The notes below the pieces were generated by a model. It worked only from the letters and a program-made list of their open reading frames with translations, did not search any database and was not told where the DNA came from. Source: Streptomyces venezuelae ATCC 10712 (lineage in GTDB: Bacteria; Actinomycetota; Actinomycetes; Streptomycetales; Streptomycetaceae). Taken from it: a DNA stretch of 64,000 nucleotides. The stretch spans positions 4,406,001 to 4,470,000 of the forward strand of contig NZ_CP029197.1 in the NCBI RefSeq assembly GCF_008639165.1, in the 5' to 3' direction. A program made the translations under genes and the position numbers. Shown piece after piece: positions 41,894-49,569 of the stretch (positions are counted from its first letter, which is position 1; each line of letters begins with the position of its first letter).

Positions 41894-43459
41894 ATGAGCA
41901 CCCCTGTCTGGATCACCGCGACCCCGCCGGCCACCCACGGCGAACTCCACATCGGCCATCTCGCCGGGCCGTACGTCGCCGCCGACGTCCTCACCCGCTA
42001 TCTGCGCGCGGAGGGCGAGGCCGTCCGGTTCACCACCGGCACCGCCGACCACGCCAGCTCCGTGGAGGTACGGGCGCTGCGCCACCACCGCAAGCCCGAG
42101 GAGGTCGCGGAGGGCTACCGGGCGGCGATCACGGCGGACTGGCTCCGGTCGGGCGTGGAGTTCGACCACATCGTGCGTCCCCGCCGCGACAAGGGCTACG
42201 CGCGCTGGGTGCAGGACCTGTTCGGCCGGCTCTTCGCGCAGGGCGTCATCGCCCCGCGCACCCGTCTCCTCCCGTACTGCGAGCCCTGCGACCGCTGGCT
42301 GTACGGGGCGCACGCCACCGGCACCTGCCCGCACTGCGGTGCGGTGAGCGACGGCGGCATGTGCCACGAGTGCGCCCGCCCGAACGACGGCGGCGACCTG
42401 ATCGCGGCCCGCTGCGCGCTCTGCGACACCCCGGCGGTGGCCCGCCGCTGCCGCCGGCTCTACGTCCCCCTGGAGCCGTTCCGGGAGACGCTCGCCGACT
42501 ACTGGGCGACGGCGGGGCTGCCGCCTCGGCTGGCCGCGCTGTGCGAGTCGCTCGTCGAGGACGGCCTGCCCGACATCGCGGTCGGCCACCCGGCCGAGTG
42601 GGGGCTGCCGGTGCCCGTCGAGGGCTTCCCCGACCATCGGATCGACGGCTGCTTCGAGGCGGCCGCGATGCACCTCTTCGGCTACGACGTGACGGGCCCG
42701 CTGCCCCGCCGCGCCATCCACTTCTGCGGCTTCGGACACGCCTTCTGCCACGCCGTGCTGCTGCCGGTGCTGCTGCTCGCGCAGGACATCAAGCTGCCGC
42801 AGGACTTCAACGTCAACGAGTCGTACGTGATCGAGGAGGGCGTCCAGGAGGGCAACGTGTGGGCGCTCGACCTGCTCACCGAGTACGGCTCCGACACCCT
42901 GCGCCGCCATGTCCTGCAGGCCCGTCCGCTGGGCCGCCGCACGGTCTTCCACCGGGAGCGGCTCGCCGCGGCCCGGCGCGAGCTGGACGAGAACTGGAAC
43001 AGCTGGCTGTCCCGGCTCTTCGCCGCCGTACGGGAGGAGTGCGACGGCCTCGCCCCGCAGGCGCTGCCCGGCGGCACCGGCTGGGAGGTCCTGGAGCGGC
43101 GGCTGCACCGGGGCGTGGACGACCTCCGAGAGGCGTACGGCCCCGACGCCTTCGACCCGCGGCGGGCGGTGGCCGTGCTTGACGAGATGGTCCGCTCGGT
43201 GGCGGACTTCGGTCACGTCAACGCCCACGAGAGGTGCCGCCCCAGCACCTCGTGCCGTCACCTTCCGGCGCTGGCCGGGCAGTTGGCGGTGGCCTCGGCA
43301 CTGTCGGCGTGGTCGCGGCCGGTGATGCCGGAGGGTGCCGACCGGCTCGCGTCGGCGCTCCAGGTGTCCCCGGGGCGCCCGGTCGACTGGCAGGCCCTGA
43401 CCGCCCCGCTTCCGGGGACCCGCCTGGCACCGCCGTCGGGCCCGATCTTCGGATTCTGA
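41894..43459 (+). CDS. Methionyl-tRNA synthetase-like ligase lacking KMSKS
   Basis: A 521-residue class I synthetase-like protein. The HIGH motif (GELHIGHL) is at ~17-24. A MetRS-type double zinc knuckle spans ~127-185 (CEPCDRW, CPHCGA, CHECAR, CALCDT). A helical C-terminal part follows. Where MetRS has KMSKSRGN, the sequence is NVNESYVIEEGVQEGN, so the Lys-rich loop is lost. Full-length MetRS (SCO-type) is a single essential enzyme; this is a diverged extra copy. In mycothiol synthesis MshC, a CysRS relative, joins Cys to GlcN-inositol. I propose an analogous amide-forming ligase. It could instead be inactive. Confidence 0.8.
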   Translation: MSTPVWITATPPATHGELHIGHLAGPYVAADVLTRYLRAEGEAVRFTTGTADHASSVEVRALRHHRKPEEVAEGYRAAITADWLRSGVEFDHIVRPRRDKGYARWVQDLFGRLFAQGVIAPRTRLLPYCEPCDRWLYGAHATGTCPHCGAVSDGGMCHECARPNDGGDLIAARCALCDTPAVARRCRRLYVPLEPFRETLADYWATAGLPPRLAALCESLVEDGLPDIAVGHPAEWGLPVPVEGFPDHRIDGCFEAAAMHLFGYDVTGPLPRRAIHFCGFGHAFCHAVLLPVLLLAQDIKLPQDFNVNESYVIEEGVQEGNVWALDLLTEYGSDTLRRHVLQARPLGRRTVFHRERLAAARRELDENWNSWLSRLFAAVREECDGLAPQALPGGTGWEVLERRLHRGVDDLREAYGPDAFDPRRAVAVLDEMVRSVADFGHVNAHERCRPSTSCRHLPALAGQLAVASALSAWSRPVMPEGADRLASALQVSPGRPVDWQALTAPLPGTRLAPPSGPIFGF

Positions 43460-43477
43460 TCCCCGCCCACGACCCCT

Positions 43478-43505
43478 ACTACTAAGCAACTAAGTATTCC
43501 AGTAG
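43478..43505. promoter_or_regulatory. AT-rich operator/promoter candidate before mshA-like gene
   Basis: Short AT-rich island containing CTAAG-CAA-CTAAG and outer CTACT/AGTAG, in the 119-bp gap before the mshA-like gene. MarR- or TetR-type operators look like this; no regulator gene is adjacent. Confidence 0.3.
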
Positions 43506-43533
43506 ACCCTGCCGCGTGACCGTGCGCGCGCGA

Positions 43534-43595
43534 GCGACGCGCAGGGACACGTGGCCCCCCACTCCTCAGGAGCCCCACGTGTCCCTGCGCGTCGC
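43534..43595. promoter_or_regulatory. Perfect 21-bp inverted repeat over the mshA-like start codon
   Basis: Arms 43534-43554 and 43575-43595 are exact reverse complements, with a 20-nt loop (43555-43574). The loop contains the Shine-Dalgarno AGGAG (43568-43572), itself complementary to CTCCT at 43562-43566. The start codon GTG 43579 and the first codons lie in the right arm. In RNA this would fold into a very stable hairpin hiding the start codon. As DNA it could be an operator, since it contains CACGTG. Confidence 0.75.
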
Positions 43596-44901
43596 CATGC
43601 TCAGCGTCCACACCTCCCCGCTCCACCAGCCCGGGACGGGGGACGCCGGCGGGATGAACGTCTACATGGTCGAGCTCGCCCGCGCCCTGGCCGAACAGGG
43701 TGCGGAGATCGACCTGTTCACCCGCTGCCGGGGCGAGGGCCTGCCCCCGCTCGTCACCCTCGCCCCCGGCGTCCGAGTCCGGCACCTGCACGCCGGTCCC
43801 CGCGCGGCGCTCCCCAAGGAGGCCATGCCCGACCTGGTGGTGCCGTTCTCGCTGGCGCTGCTCAAGGAGGAGCGGGCCTACGACCTGATCCACTCGCACT
43901 ACTGGCTCTCCGGGCAGGCGGGCCGGATCGCCGCGGTGGGCTGGCGGCTGCCGCTGGTGCACACCGCCCACACCCTGGCCCGGGTGAAGAACGCCTCCCT
44001 GGCCGCCGGTGACGCCCCCGAGCCGGAGCTCCGGGTGCGGGGCGAGCACCAGGTGGTGGGCGCGGCGGACCGGCTGATCGCGAACACCGCCGACGAGGCG
44101 GCGGCGCTGCGCACGCTGTACGGGGCGGAGGAGGGCAGGACCGAGGTCGTCCGGCCGGGCGTCGACCTGCGCACCTTCCACCCCGGGGACGGCCGGGCGG
44201 CGGCCCGTGCCCGGCTCGGCCTGCCGGCGGACGCGTTCGTGCCGCTGTACGCGGGGCGGATCCAGCCGCTGAAGGGTCCGGACGTGCTCGTACGGGCGGT
44301 GGACGAGCTGGTGCGGGACGCCCCCGAGCTGCGCCGCCGGCTGCTGGTGCCGGTGGTCGGCGGGCACTCCGGCGCGGGCCGCGAGGGGACGGCGTGGCAG
44401 CTGGCCGCGGAGCTCGGCGTGACCGATGTGCTGCGTTCCTTCCCGCCCGTGCCGCAGGAGCGGCTCGCCGACTGGTACCGGGCGGCGGACGTGCTCGTGG
44501 TGCCGTCGCGCAGCGAGTCCTTCGGGCTGGTGGCGGTGGAGGCGCAGGCCTGCGGGACGCCGGTGCTGGCGGCGGCGGTCGGCGGTCTTCCGACGGCGGT
44601 GTGGGACGGGGTGACGGGGATGCTGGTGCGCGGTCACGACCCGGTGGAGTACGCGCGCCGGCTGCGCCGGCTGGCCGCGCACCCGGAGGTGGTGGCGACG
44701 ATGGGCGAGGCGGCGGTGCGTCATGCGCGCGGGATGAGCTGGCGTGCGTCGGCCGGCCGGACCCTCGAGGTGTACCGGGGGGCGCTCGCGGAGGTGCCCC
44801 GGCCGGCCCGTCCGGGGGTGGTGGGGCAGGGGCGGCGGCACGCCCCTGCCCCGACGGCCCCTCTCTCCTGGAGGAATGAGAAGGCCGTCGCACAAGTCTA
44901 G
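43579..44901 (+). CDS. MshA-like GT4 glycosyltransferase
   Basis: A 440-residue protein. SVHTSPLHQPGTGDAGGMNVYMVELARAL is the start characteristic of MshA, D-inositol-3-phosphate N-acetylglucosaminyltransferase. Later motifs are HSHYWLSGQAG, HTLARVKNASLAAGD, GRIQPLKGPDVL and ESFGLVAVEAQACGTP (UDP-sugar site). MshA makes GlcNAc-inositol-P, the first step of mycothiol. GTG 43579 is used (SD AGGAG); an upstream GTG at 43516 is not supported. The C-terminal ~30 residues are Pro/Arg-rich and cross a strong stem-loop. It is probably a second, specialised copy that feeds locus B. Confidence 0.85.
   Translation: MSLRVAMLSVHTSPLHQPGTGDAGGMNVYMVELARALAEQGAEIDLFTRCRGEGLPPLVTLAPGVRVRHLHAGPRAALPKEAMPDLVVPFSLALLKEERAYDLIHSHYWLSGQAGRIAAVGWRLPLVHTAHTLARVKNASLAAGDAPEPELRVRGEHQVVGAADRLIANTADEAAALRTLYGAEEGRTEVVRPGVDLRTFHPGDGRAAARARLGLPADAFVPLYAGRIQPLKGPDVLVRAVDELVRDAPELRRRLLVPVVGGHSGAGREGTAWQLAAELGVTDVLRSFPPVPQERLADWYRAADVLVVPSRSESFGLVAVEAQACGTPVLAAAVGGLPTAVWDGVTGMLVRGHDPVEYARRLRRLAAHPEVVATMGEAAVRHARGMSWRASAGRTLEVYRGALAEVPRPARPGVVGQGRRHAPAPTAPLSWRNEKAVAQV
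44823..44852 (+). other. Strong stem-loop inside the 3' end of the mshA-like gene
   Basis: Perfect 12-bp arms 44823-44834 and 44841-44852 (GGGGCAGGGGCG and its complement) with a 6-nt loop, located ~50 bp before the stop codon. It is not followed by a T tract. It may pause ribosomes or stabilise the transcript. Confidence 0.6.
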
Positions 44902-44908
44902 CACCTCT

Positions 44909-44923
44909 TTTGGTTCGACCAAA
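44909..44923. promoter_or_regulatory. Small inverted repeat TTTGGT-TCG-ACCAAA
   Basis: Perfect 6-bp arms in the 216-bp gap between the mshA-like gene and the peptide gene, in a locally AT-rich stretch. Could be an operator for the peptide gene or a weak terminator. Nothing else is evident in the gap. Confidence 0.35.
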
Positions 44924-45117
44924 GATATGGTGAGTCCCGGATCGGTCAATTCCGTTGTGGGTATGGCCGATTGACGCATCCACGCCATGGCGAGTCCACG
45001 CAGAGAGGATCCCTGGATTCGATTCGGAGGCCGGGACAGAATGGAGATGTCTTCAGGGAACGCCCGGCGGCACGGGCCCCCGAAGGCGGAATTCACATTC
45101 CAAGTCCTGGAGGAATC

Positions 45118-45318
45118 ATGTCCGTTGCGCAGAACACCGGTATCCGCAAGGCCGTCCGTCAGCTCCTGGTCGCCGTGGCGGCGTGTACCGTCGTCGCGGG
45201 CGGCGCCGCCTTCGCCGTCGCCTCCGACAGCGGCCCGGTCACTCCGCAGACCGTCGCCGGCGTCGCCGAGGACAACGGCTGGCCGGTCGTTCCGCCGAAG
45301 CCGACCCCGACCAACTGA
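45118..45318 (+). CDS. Short secreted peptide ending GWPVVPPKPTPTN
   Basis: A 66-residue precursor. A basic start (MSVAQNTGIRKAVRQ) is followed by a hydrophobic helix (~14-34, LLVAVAACTVVAGGAAFAVA) and an exported tail of ~30 residues with DNGWPVVPPKPTP. TGGAGGAATC before ATG 45118 is a strong SD. Its placement next to two LuxR-HTH regulators, with the Trp-Pro motif near the C-terminus, suggests a signal or exported peptide; I recall similar short DxGWP peptides next to such regulators in Streptomyces but cannot cite them. Function not shown. Confidence 0.7.
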   Translation: MSVAQNTGIRKAVRQLLVAVAACTVVAGGAAFAVASDSGPVTPQTVAGVAEDNGWPVVPPKPTPTN

Positions 45319-45381
45319 CGTCACCCCTTGGGACATTCACGCCGGGGAGGCGCCCGGGGGTTCTCCCCGGGAATCACCAGA

Positions 45382-45465
45382 GGATTCTCCTGGGGATTCA
45401 CCCGATGACTCGCCCGGGGATTCGCCCGGGGATTCGTCCGGGGATTCGTCCGGGGATTCCCCCCG
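45382..45465. repeat. 12-bp minisatellite, seven units
   Basis: GGATTC(G)(T/C)CC-type units start exactly every 12 bp at 45382, 45394, 45406 (degenerate), 45418, 45430, 45442 and 45454. It lies between the peptide gene and its terminator and is not credibly coding in any frame. Each unit contains CCGGGGATTC, partly palindromic with its neighbour (CCCGGG). Confidence 0.85.
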
Positions 45466-45496
45466 GGGTGATCCACCCGGGAATTCCGTCACCGCC

Positions 45497-45538
45497 GGGC
45501 CCCGCAATCGCTGCCACGATTGCGGGGCCCCGCCGTTT
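45497..45538 (+). terminator. Rho-independent terminator shared by convergent units
   Basis: Perfect 14-bp arms 45497-45510 and 45517-45530 (GGGCCCCGCAATCG) with loop CTGCCA, then CGCCGTTTT. It is placed between the peptide gene (+) and the regulator gene (-). Confidence 0.85.
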
Positions 45539-45578
45539 TCCGCCCCGATGTCCCGGGGCGATGCGTACCGGCCGCCGG

Positions 45579-46631
45579 TCAGTCCAGCCAGCCGAGCCGC
45601 ACCGCGCGCGCCCCCGCCTCGAAGCGGCTCGTCGCGCCCAGTTCCTGCATCAGCTCCGAGATCATCCGGCTGACCGTCCGCAGCGACACCCCCAGCGTCC
45701 GCGCGATCCGCTCGTCCTTCATCCCCGAGGCCAGCATGTGCAGCGCCGCCCGCTGCTGCTCCGACAGGCCGTCGCCGCCCGTCTCCGCCGCCGCCTCGTT
45801 CCCGTACGGCGTCGCCGTGTGCCAGCAGTGCTCGTACAGGCTCAGATACGGCCGTACGAGAGCGCTGCCCCGCGCCAGGATCGCGCCCTCACCGGGCTCC
45901 TCGGGCCGGATCGGGACCAGGGCGAACTGCTGGTCGGCGATGATCAGGTTCATCGGGACGACCGGGGCCAGCCGGATCTCGACGCCCAGCTCCGCCCGCT
46001 GCCCCAGGAACTTCTCCATCTGCGGGTCCGTGGCCTCCTGCCGGCCGTAGATGGCCCGCACCCGCACCCCGTTGGCGATCTGCCGCCGGTCCCGGTCGAG
46101 CATCCGCTCCGGGTTCTGCCGCCCCGGCGTCCCCGGGTGCAGCGCGGCCGAACTCTCCTGCATCACATCGGTGATGTCCTCGATGGCCTGCTGGATCCGC
46201 CGGTAGTCGGTCAGCGCCTCGACGTGCGCCTCCGCCCGGGCCAGCGCCTCGGCCCGCAGATACGAGCCGGCCAGGATCTCCAGGGTGCTGTACGCCTCGT
46301 CGGCCTCGGCCAGGTGCTCCCGCAGCCGCTCCCGCTCGCGCTCAAGGAGCCGCAGCAGCGCGATCTCCGGGTCGATCGCCGCCACCGTGTCCGTCTCGGA
46401 GCGCCAGCTGCCGTCCCGCACGGCGGTGACGGTGGCGTGCGCCTGCCCGGTGGGAACGATGAGGCCCAGGGTCAGGAGTTCGCCACGACATCGCTCGTAC
46501 TCCTCCGCCGCGAGCCCGAGTTCCCTGCGGACCTCCTCGAAGTCCGAGACGCCCCGGCGGCGCAGCTCCTGGTACACGGCAAGGAGGACGTCGGTCGCGC
46601 CGTCCCCGATGCCGTCGCCCGCAGTGACCAT
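45579..46631 (-). CDS. TrmB/LuxR-HTH transcriptional regulator, copy 1
   Basis: A 350-residue protein. The N-terminal ~70 residues form a TrmB-like winged helix (VLLAVYQELRRRGVSDFEEVRRELGLAAEEY). A coiled coil (~100-130), a central sensor-like domain (GVRVRAIYGRQEATD, VPMNLIIADQQFAL) and a C-terminal LuxR HTH (~285-340: RAALHMLASGMKDERIARTLGVSLRTVSRMISELM) follow. It is paralogous to the next regulator over its whole length. Streptomyces regulators of this design often neighbour short secreted peptides. The ATG/GTG start at 46631 is preceded by a weak SD. Confidence 0.85.
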   Translation of the reverse strand: MVTAGDGIGDGATDVLLAVYQELRRRGVSDFEEVRRELGLAAEEYERCRGELLTLGLIVPTGQAHATVTAVRDGSWRSETDTVAAIDPEIALLRLLERERERLREHLAEADEAYSTLEILAGSYLRAEALARAEAHVEALTDYRRIQQAIEDITDVMQESSAALHPGTPGRQNPERMLDRDRRQIANGVRVRAIYGRQEATDPQMEKFLGQRAELGVEIRLAPVVPMNLIIADQQFALVPIRPEEPGEGAILARGSALVRPYLSLYEHCWHTATPYGNEAAAETGGDGLSEQQRAALHMLASGMKDERIARTLGVSLRTVSRMISELMQELGATSRFEAGARAVRLGWLD

Positions 46632-46755
46632 GGCGAAGTGACCCCCCTCATCCTCCGAGTCGCCCCGCCCTCACCTTGTCACACGGCTCGGCGGGAGTCC
46701 GTTCCGTACTGCCCGTACGCGTCACCGCACCTACCGTGCCGCACCGCAACTCCCC

Positions 46756-47778
46756 TTACCAGGTTCCGTGTTCGGACCCCTCCGCGTCGAGCAGGCCGAG
46801 CCGGGCCGCCTTCACCCCGGCCTCGAAGCGGCTCGCCGCCCCCAGCTCCTGCATGACCTCCGAGAGCAGCCGGCTGACCGTCCGGAGCGACACCCCGAGA
46901 CTGCGCGCGATCTGCTCGTCCTTGATGCCGGACGCCAGCATGTGGAGCGCGGCCCGCTGCTGGTCGGACAGGCCGTCGCCGCCGTTCTCGCCGGGCTCCT
47001 CGCCGTACCGGGCGGCCGCCTGCCAGCAGTACTCGTAGAGCGCGAGGTAGGAGCGGACGAGACCGGGCCCCCGGGCCAGGATGGTCGGCGAGTCCGGGTC
47101 GTGGGGGTCGGTCGGCAGCAGGGCGAAGTTCTCGTCGGCGAGGACCATGTTCATCGGGACGACGGCCGAGAGCCGCAGCTCCACCCCGAGCGCGGCCCGG
47201 TCCGCGAGGTGCTGGGTCATCTCGGGCACGGTGCCGACCCGGCGGCTGTACATGGCGCGGACCCGCACCCCCCGGGCGGCCCGGGAGCGGTCGCGCTCCA
47301 GCTCGGCGGCCATGTCCTCGCGGCGTACCGAACCGGTGTGCATGACGTGCACGGCGGTCCGCACCGACCCGGTGAGCTCGGTCAGCTCGCGCAGCACCCG
47401 CTGCGGATCGGTGACGATCTCCACCTCGACCTCGGAGCGGGGCGCGGCCCCGGCCCGCAGGAACGGTCCGGCGAGCGCTTCGAGGGCGGTGTGCGCCCGG
47501 CTGGTCGCGGCGAGCCGGTCCTGGAGCCGGTCGCGCTCCCGGCGCAGCAGCCGCAGCAGGGCGACATCGGGTTCGACCACGCTCCGGCCGCCGTCGAGGT
47601 CCGAGGGGGCGAGCCCTAAGGAGGCGAGTTCCCCGCGGCAGCGCTGCCGCTCCTCGGCGGTGAGCTCCAGGCGGTCCGCGGCCTCGTCGAAGGAGGCGTC
47701 GGGGCGGGCGCGGAGTTCCTGGTAGACGGCGAGGGCCTGCTCGCTGCCCACGCGGGACACGGCGGCGTTTCTGGACAC
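46756..47778 (-). CDS. TrmB/LuxR-HTH transcriptional regulator, copy 2
   Basis: A 340-residue paralogue of the regulator at 45579-46631. The N-terminal wHTH is LAVYQELRARPDASFDEAADRLELTAEE, the middle has GVRVRAMYSRRVGTV and VPMNMVLADENFALLP, and the C-terminal HTH is nearly identical (RAALHMLASGIKDEQIARSLGVSLRTVSRLLSEVM). I chose GTG 47778 (SD GGGGAG), which matches the start of copy 1; an open frame continues to 47856. The tandem likely arose by duplication. Confidence 0.85.
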   Translation of the reverse strand: MSRNAAVSRVGSEQALAVYQELRARPDASFDEAADRLELTAEERQRCRGELASLGLAPSDLDGGRSVVEPDVALLRLLRRERDRLQDRLAATSRAHTALEALAGPFLRAGAAPRSEVEVEIVTDPQRVLRELTELTGSVRTAVHVMHTGSVRREDMAAELERDRSRAARGVRVRAMYSRRVGTVPEMTQHLADRAALGVELRLSAVVPMNMVLADENFALLPTDPHDPDSPTILARGPGLVRSYLALYEYCWQAAARYGEEPGENGGDGLSDQQRAALHMLASGIKDEQIARSLGVSLRTVSRLLSEVMQELGAASRFEAGVKAARLGLLDAEGSEHGTW

Positions 47779-47875
47779 GGCGCAGCAGACTCCCCTCGGA
47801 TCCGGTGGACCCTGTTGAATCGCCCCGCTAGACCCTGCCACAAAATCGAACGACACGCACGGAGTTGACCGTGGG

Positions 47876-48316
47876 TCAGCCGTCGGCGGCGGACGTCCGG
47901 CAGTCGGGGCACAGACCCTTGAACACGATCTCCGCGTCGTCGACCCGCCACTGCGGAAGGGCGCCCTTCGGGGGCGCCGGCGCGGTCGCCGCGACGTTCT
48001 CCACGCGGCCGCAGACCGTGCACAGCGCGTGCTGGTGCGCCGGTCCGGAGATCTCGAAGACCGCGGGCAGACCCGGCCGGTCGAACTTGCTGACCAGGCC
48101 GGTCTCCTGGAAGTGCCGCAGCATCTCGTACACGGCCTGGCTGGTCAGCGTCCCGAGCCGCTCGCGGGCGGTGGTGGTGATCGCCTCGACGTCGAGATGG
48201 CCGCCGGCGGCGAGCACCGTGAGCACCTCCAGGCGGGGGCCCGTGACCCGCAGCCCGACGTCACGCAGGCGCTGGATCACCGCCTCGCGGCCCGTCAGCT
48301 CTTCCACGACTGCCAT
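47876..48316 (-). CDS. Fur-family transcriptional regulator
   Basis: A 146-residue protein of normal Fur length. The N-terminal winged helix (GLRVTGPRLEVLTVLAAGGHLDVEAI, LTSQAVYEMLRHFQETGLV) is followed by HQHALCTVCGRVENV and CPDCRTS, which are structural zinc Cys pairs. It resembles the actinobacterial FurA/CatR peroxide- or iron-type regulators, but no catalase gene is adjacent. ATG 48316 has GGCGGAG upstream. An AT-rich AAACTTTTG stretch lies ~35 bp upstream and may be its own operator. Confidence 0.9.
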   Translation of the reverse strand: MAVVEELTGREAVIQRLRDVGLRVTGPRLEVLTVLAAGGHLDVEAITTTARERLGTLTSQAVYEMLRHFQETGLVSKFDRPGLPAVFEISGPAHQHALCTVCGRVENVAATAPAPPKGALPQWRVDDAEIVFKGLCPDCRTSAADG

Positions 48317-48453
48317 CTTCTCCGCCCGCCACCTGGTCGGCTCAAACTTTTGTGGGCATCGTACCTCTTGCTCGTCAACCTCGGCAGGGCTCTTCATCCG
48401 TACGACCGGCCGTCCGCGTCCGGCCGCCCACGTCCGACCGGCCGTCCGCCCGC

Positions 48454-49344
48454 TCAGTCGTCCGTCCGGCACACCAGCAGGACGGACTCGGTCCGCTCGT
48501 CGATCCGGTGCCGCCGCCGGCCCTCGATGTGCAGCCCCGCCGCGTGCAGCTCCGCCGCGAGCCGCTCGGGATCCACGATCCACTTGTCGGTGGTCAGCAC
48601 GACCCGCTCCGTGGACAGCTTCCCGGTCCTTGCCGCGTAGTACGTGATCCGCTCGCTCATCGACGGCAGGTCGAAGACCTGCCGGGCCACCACCCACTCG
48701 TCGACGCCGTCGAACCGCGGCACCTGGAACGCCCAGGTCCGCTGCGGCTCCGCGATCAGCCCCGGCAGCTGGTGCGCCGTGTAGTCCAGGGCCAGCGCCC
48801 CGCCCGCCGCCAGGTGCGAGGCCACCTCCCGTAGCAGCTCCGGGCGCCGCGTCGGGGGGACGGCGGTGACCATCGCCCCCGCGAGCAGCGCGAGCCGGTA
48901 GCTGCCGTCGAGCCGCAGCTCGGTGAGGTCCGTCCGGTGCGTCACGACCAGACCGGCCACCTGCGGACCGATCCGGCGGGCCCAGCTCTCGAGGCGCTCT
49001 AGGGCCGAGGCGTCCCGGTCCACGGCTTCCACGGCGAAGCCGTGCCGGGCGAACGGGACGGCGAGCCGCCCGGCGCCGGAGCCGAGGTCGAGGACGGGTC
49101 CGCCGGTGGAGCGGGCGAGGCTGAGGTACCGGACGATGTCCGCGCTGTGCGGGCCGAGCAGGGAGTCGTGCAGCCAGACGGACTGCTCGTCGGCGGGGGA
49201 GACGGATTCGAGCCCGGGCAGGGTCTCCGGGGTGACCCGGACGCCGGCGCCGGGGGCGGGCTCCCGCTCCCGGTACCGGGACGGCAGGACCGGAGCGAAC
49301 GCTGCGGGCACGACGGGCAGGGAAGTGCCGCTCGGTGTGTGCAT
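48454..49344 (-). CDS. Class I SAM-dependent methyltransferase
   Basis: A 296-residue protein. The SAM-binding core is at ~75-200: GPVLDLGSGAGRLAVPFARHGF, VEAVDRDASALERL, LLAGAMVTAVPP and YRLALL. A beta-rich C-terminal half (TTDKWIVDPERLAAELHAAGL) follows. ATG 49344 has GGAGGAGCG. No biosynthetic partner is adjacent. It faintly resembles N-terminal peptide methyltransferases of small-peptide pathways, which would be interesting beside the secreted peptide gene, but I see no precursor or maturase set to support that. Confidence 0.8.
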   Translation of the reverse strand: MHTPSGTSLPVVPAAFAPVLPSRYREREPAPGAGVRVTPETLPGLESVSPADEQSVWLHDSLLGPHSADIVRYLSLARSTGGPVLDLGSGAGRLAVPFARHGFAVEAVDRDASALERLESWARRIGPQVAGLVVTHRTDLTELRLDGSYRLALLAGAMVTAVPPTRRPELLREVASHLAAGGALALDYTAHQLPGLIAEPQRTWAFQVPRFDGVDEWVVARQVFDLPSMSERITYYAARTGKLSTERVVLTTDKWIVDPERLAAELHAAGLHIEGRRRHRIDERTESVLLVCRTDD

Positions 49345-49569
49345 CGCTCCTCCAGGGGCTCGCTCGGTCCATGCCGTCCGGACGAGGTACCCGTGCCGCC
49401 GGGACCGCGCCGCTGGACCCATCCTGACCTGCGGAGGGAACCCCGATCCACCGGATCGGGCTGCGTGAACACGCGATGGCGTGGATCTGCCACGCCTCTG
49501 GAGTGCGCCGCGGAGTACGCCCCTGTGGGCGCCCGTGGCGGCGACGGGGCGGGTCCGAAGCCGGCCCGC

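Noticed and set aside
43516..43578. GTG 43516 as the start of the mshA-like gene
   Set aside because: No ribosome site; GTG 43579 has AGGAG at proper spacing and matches homologue length.
45382..45465. 12-bp repeats as a CRISPR array
   Set aside because: No spacers between units and no cas genes.
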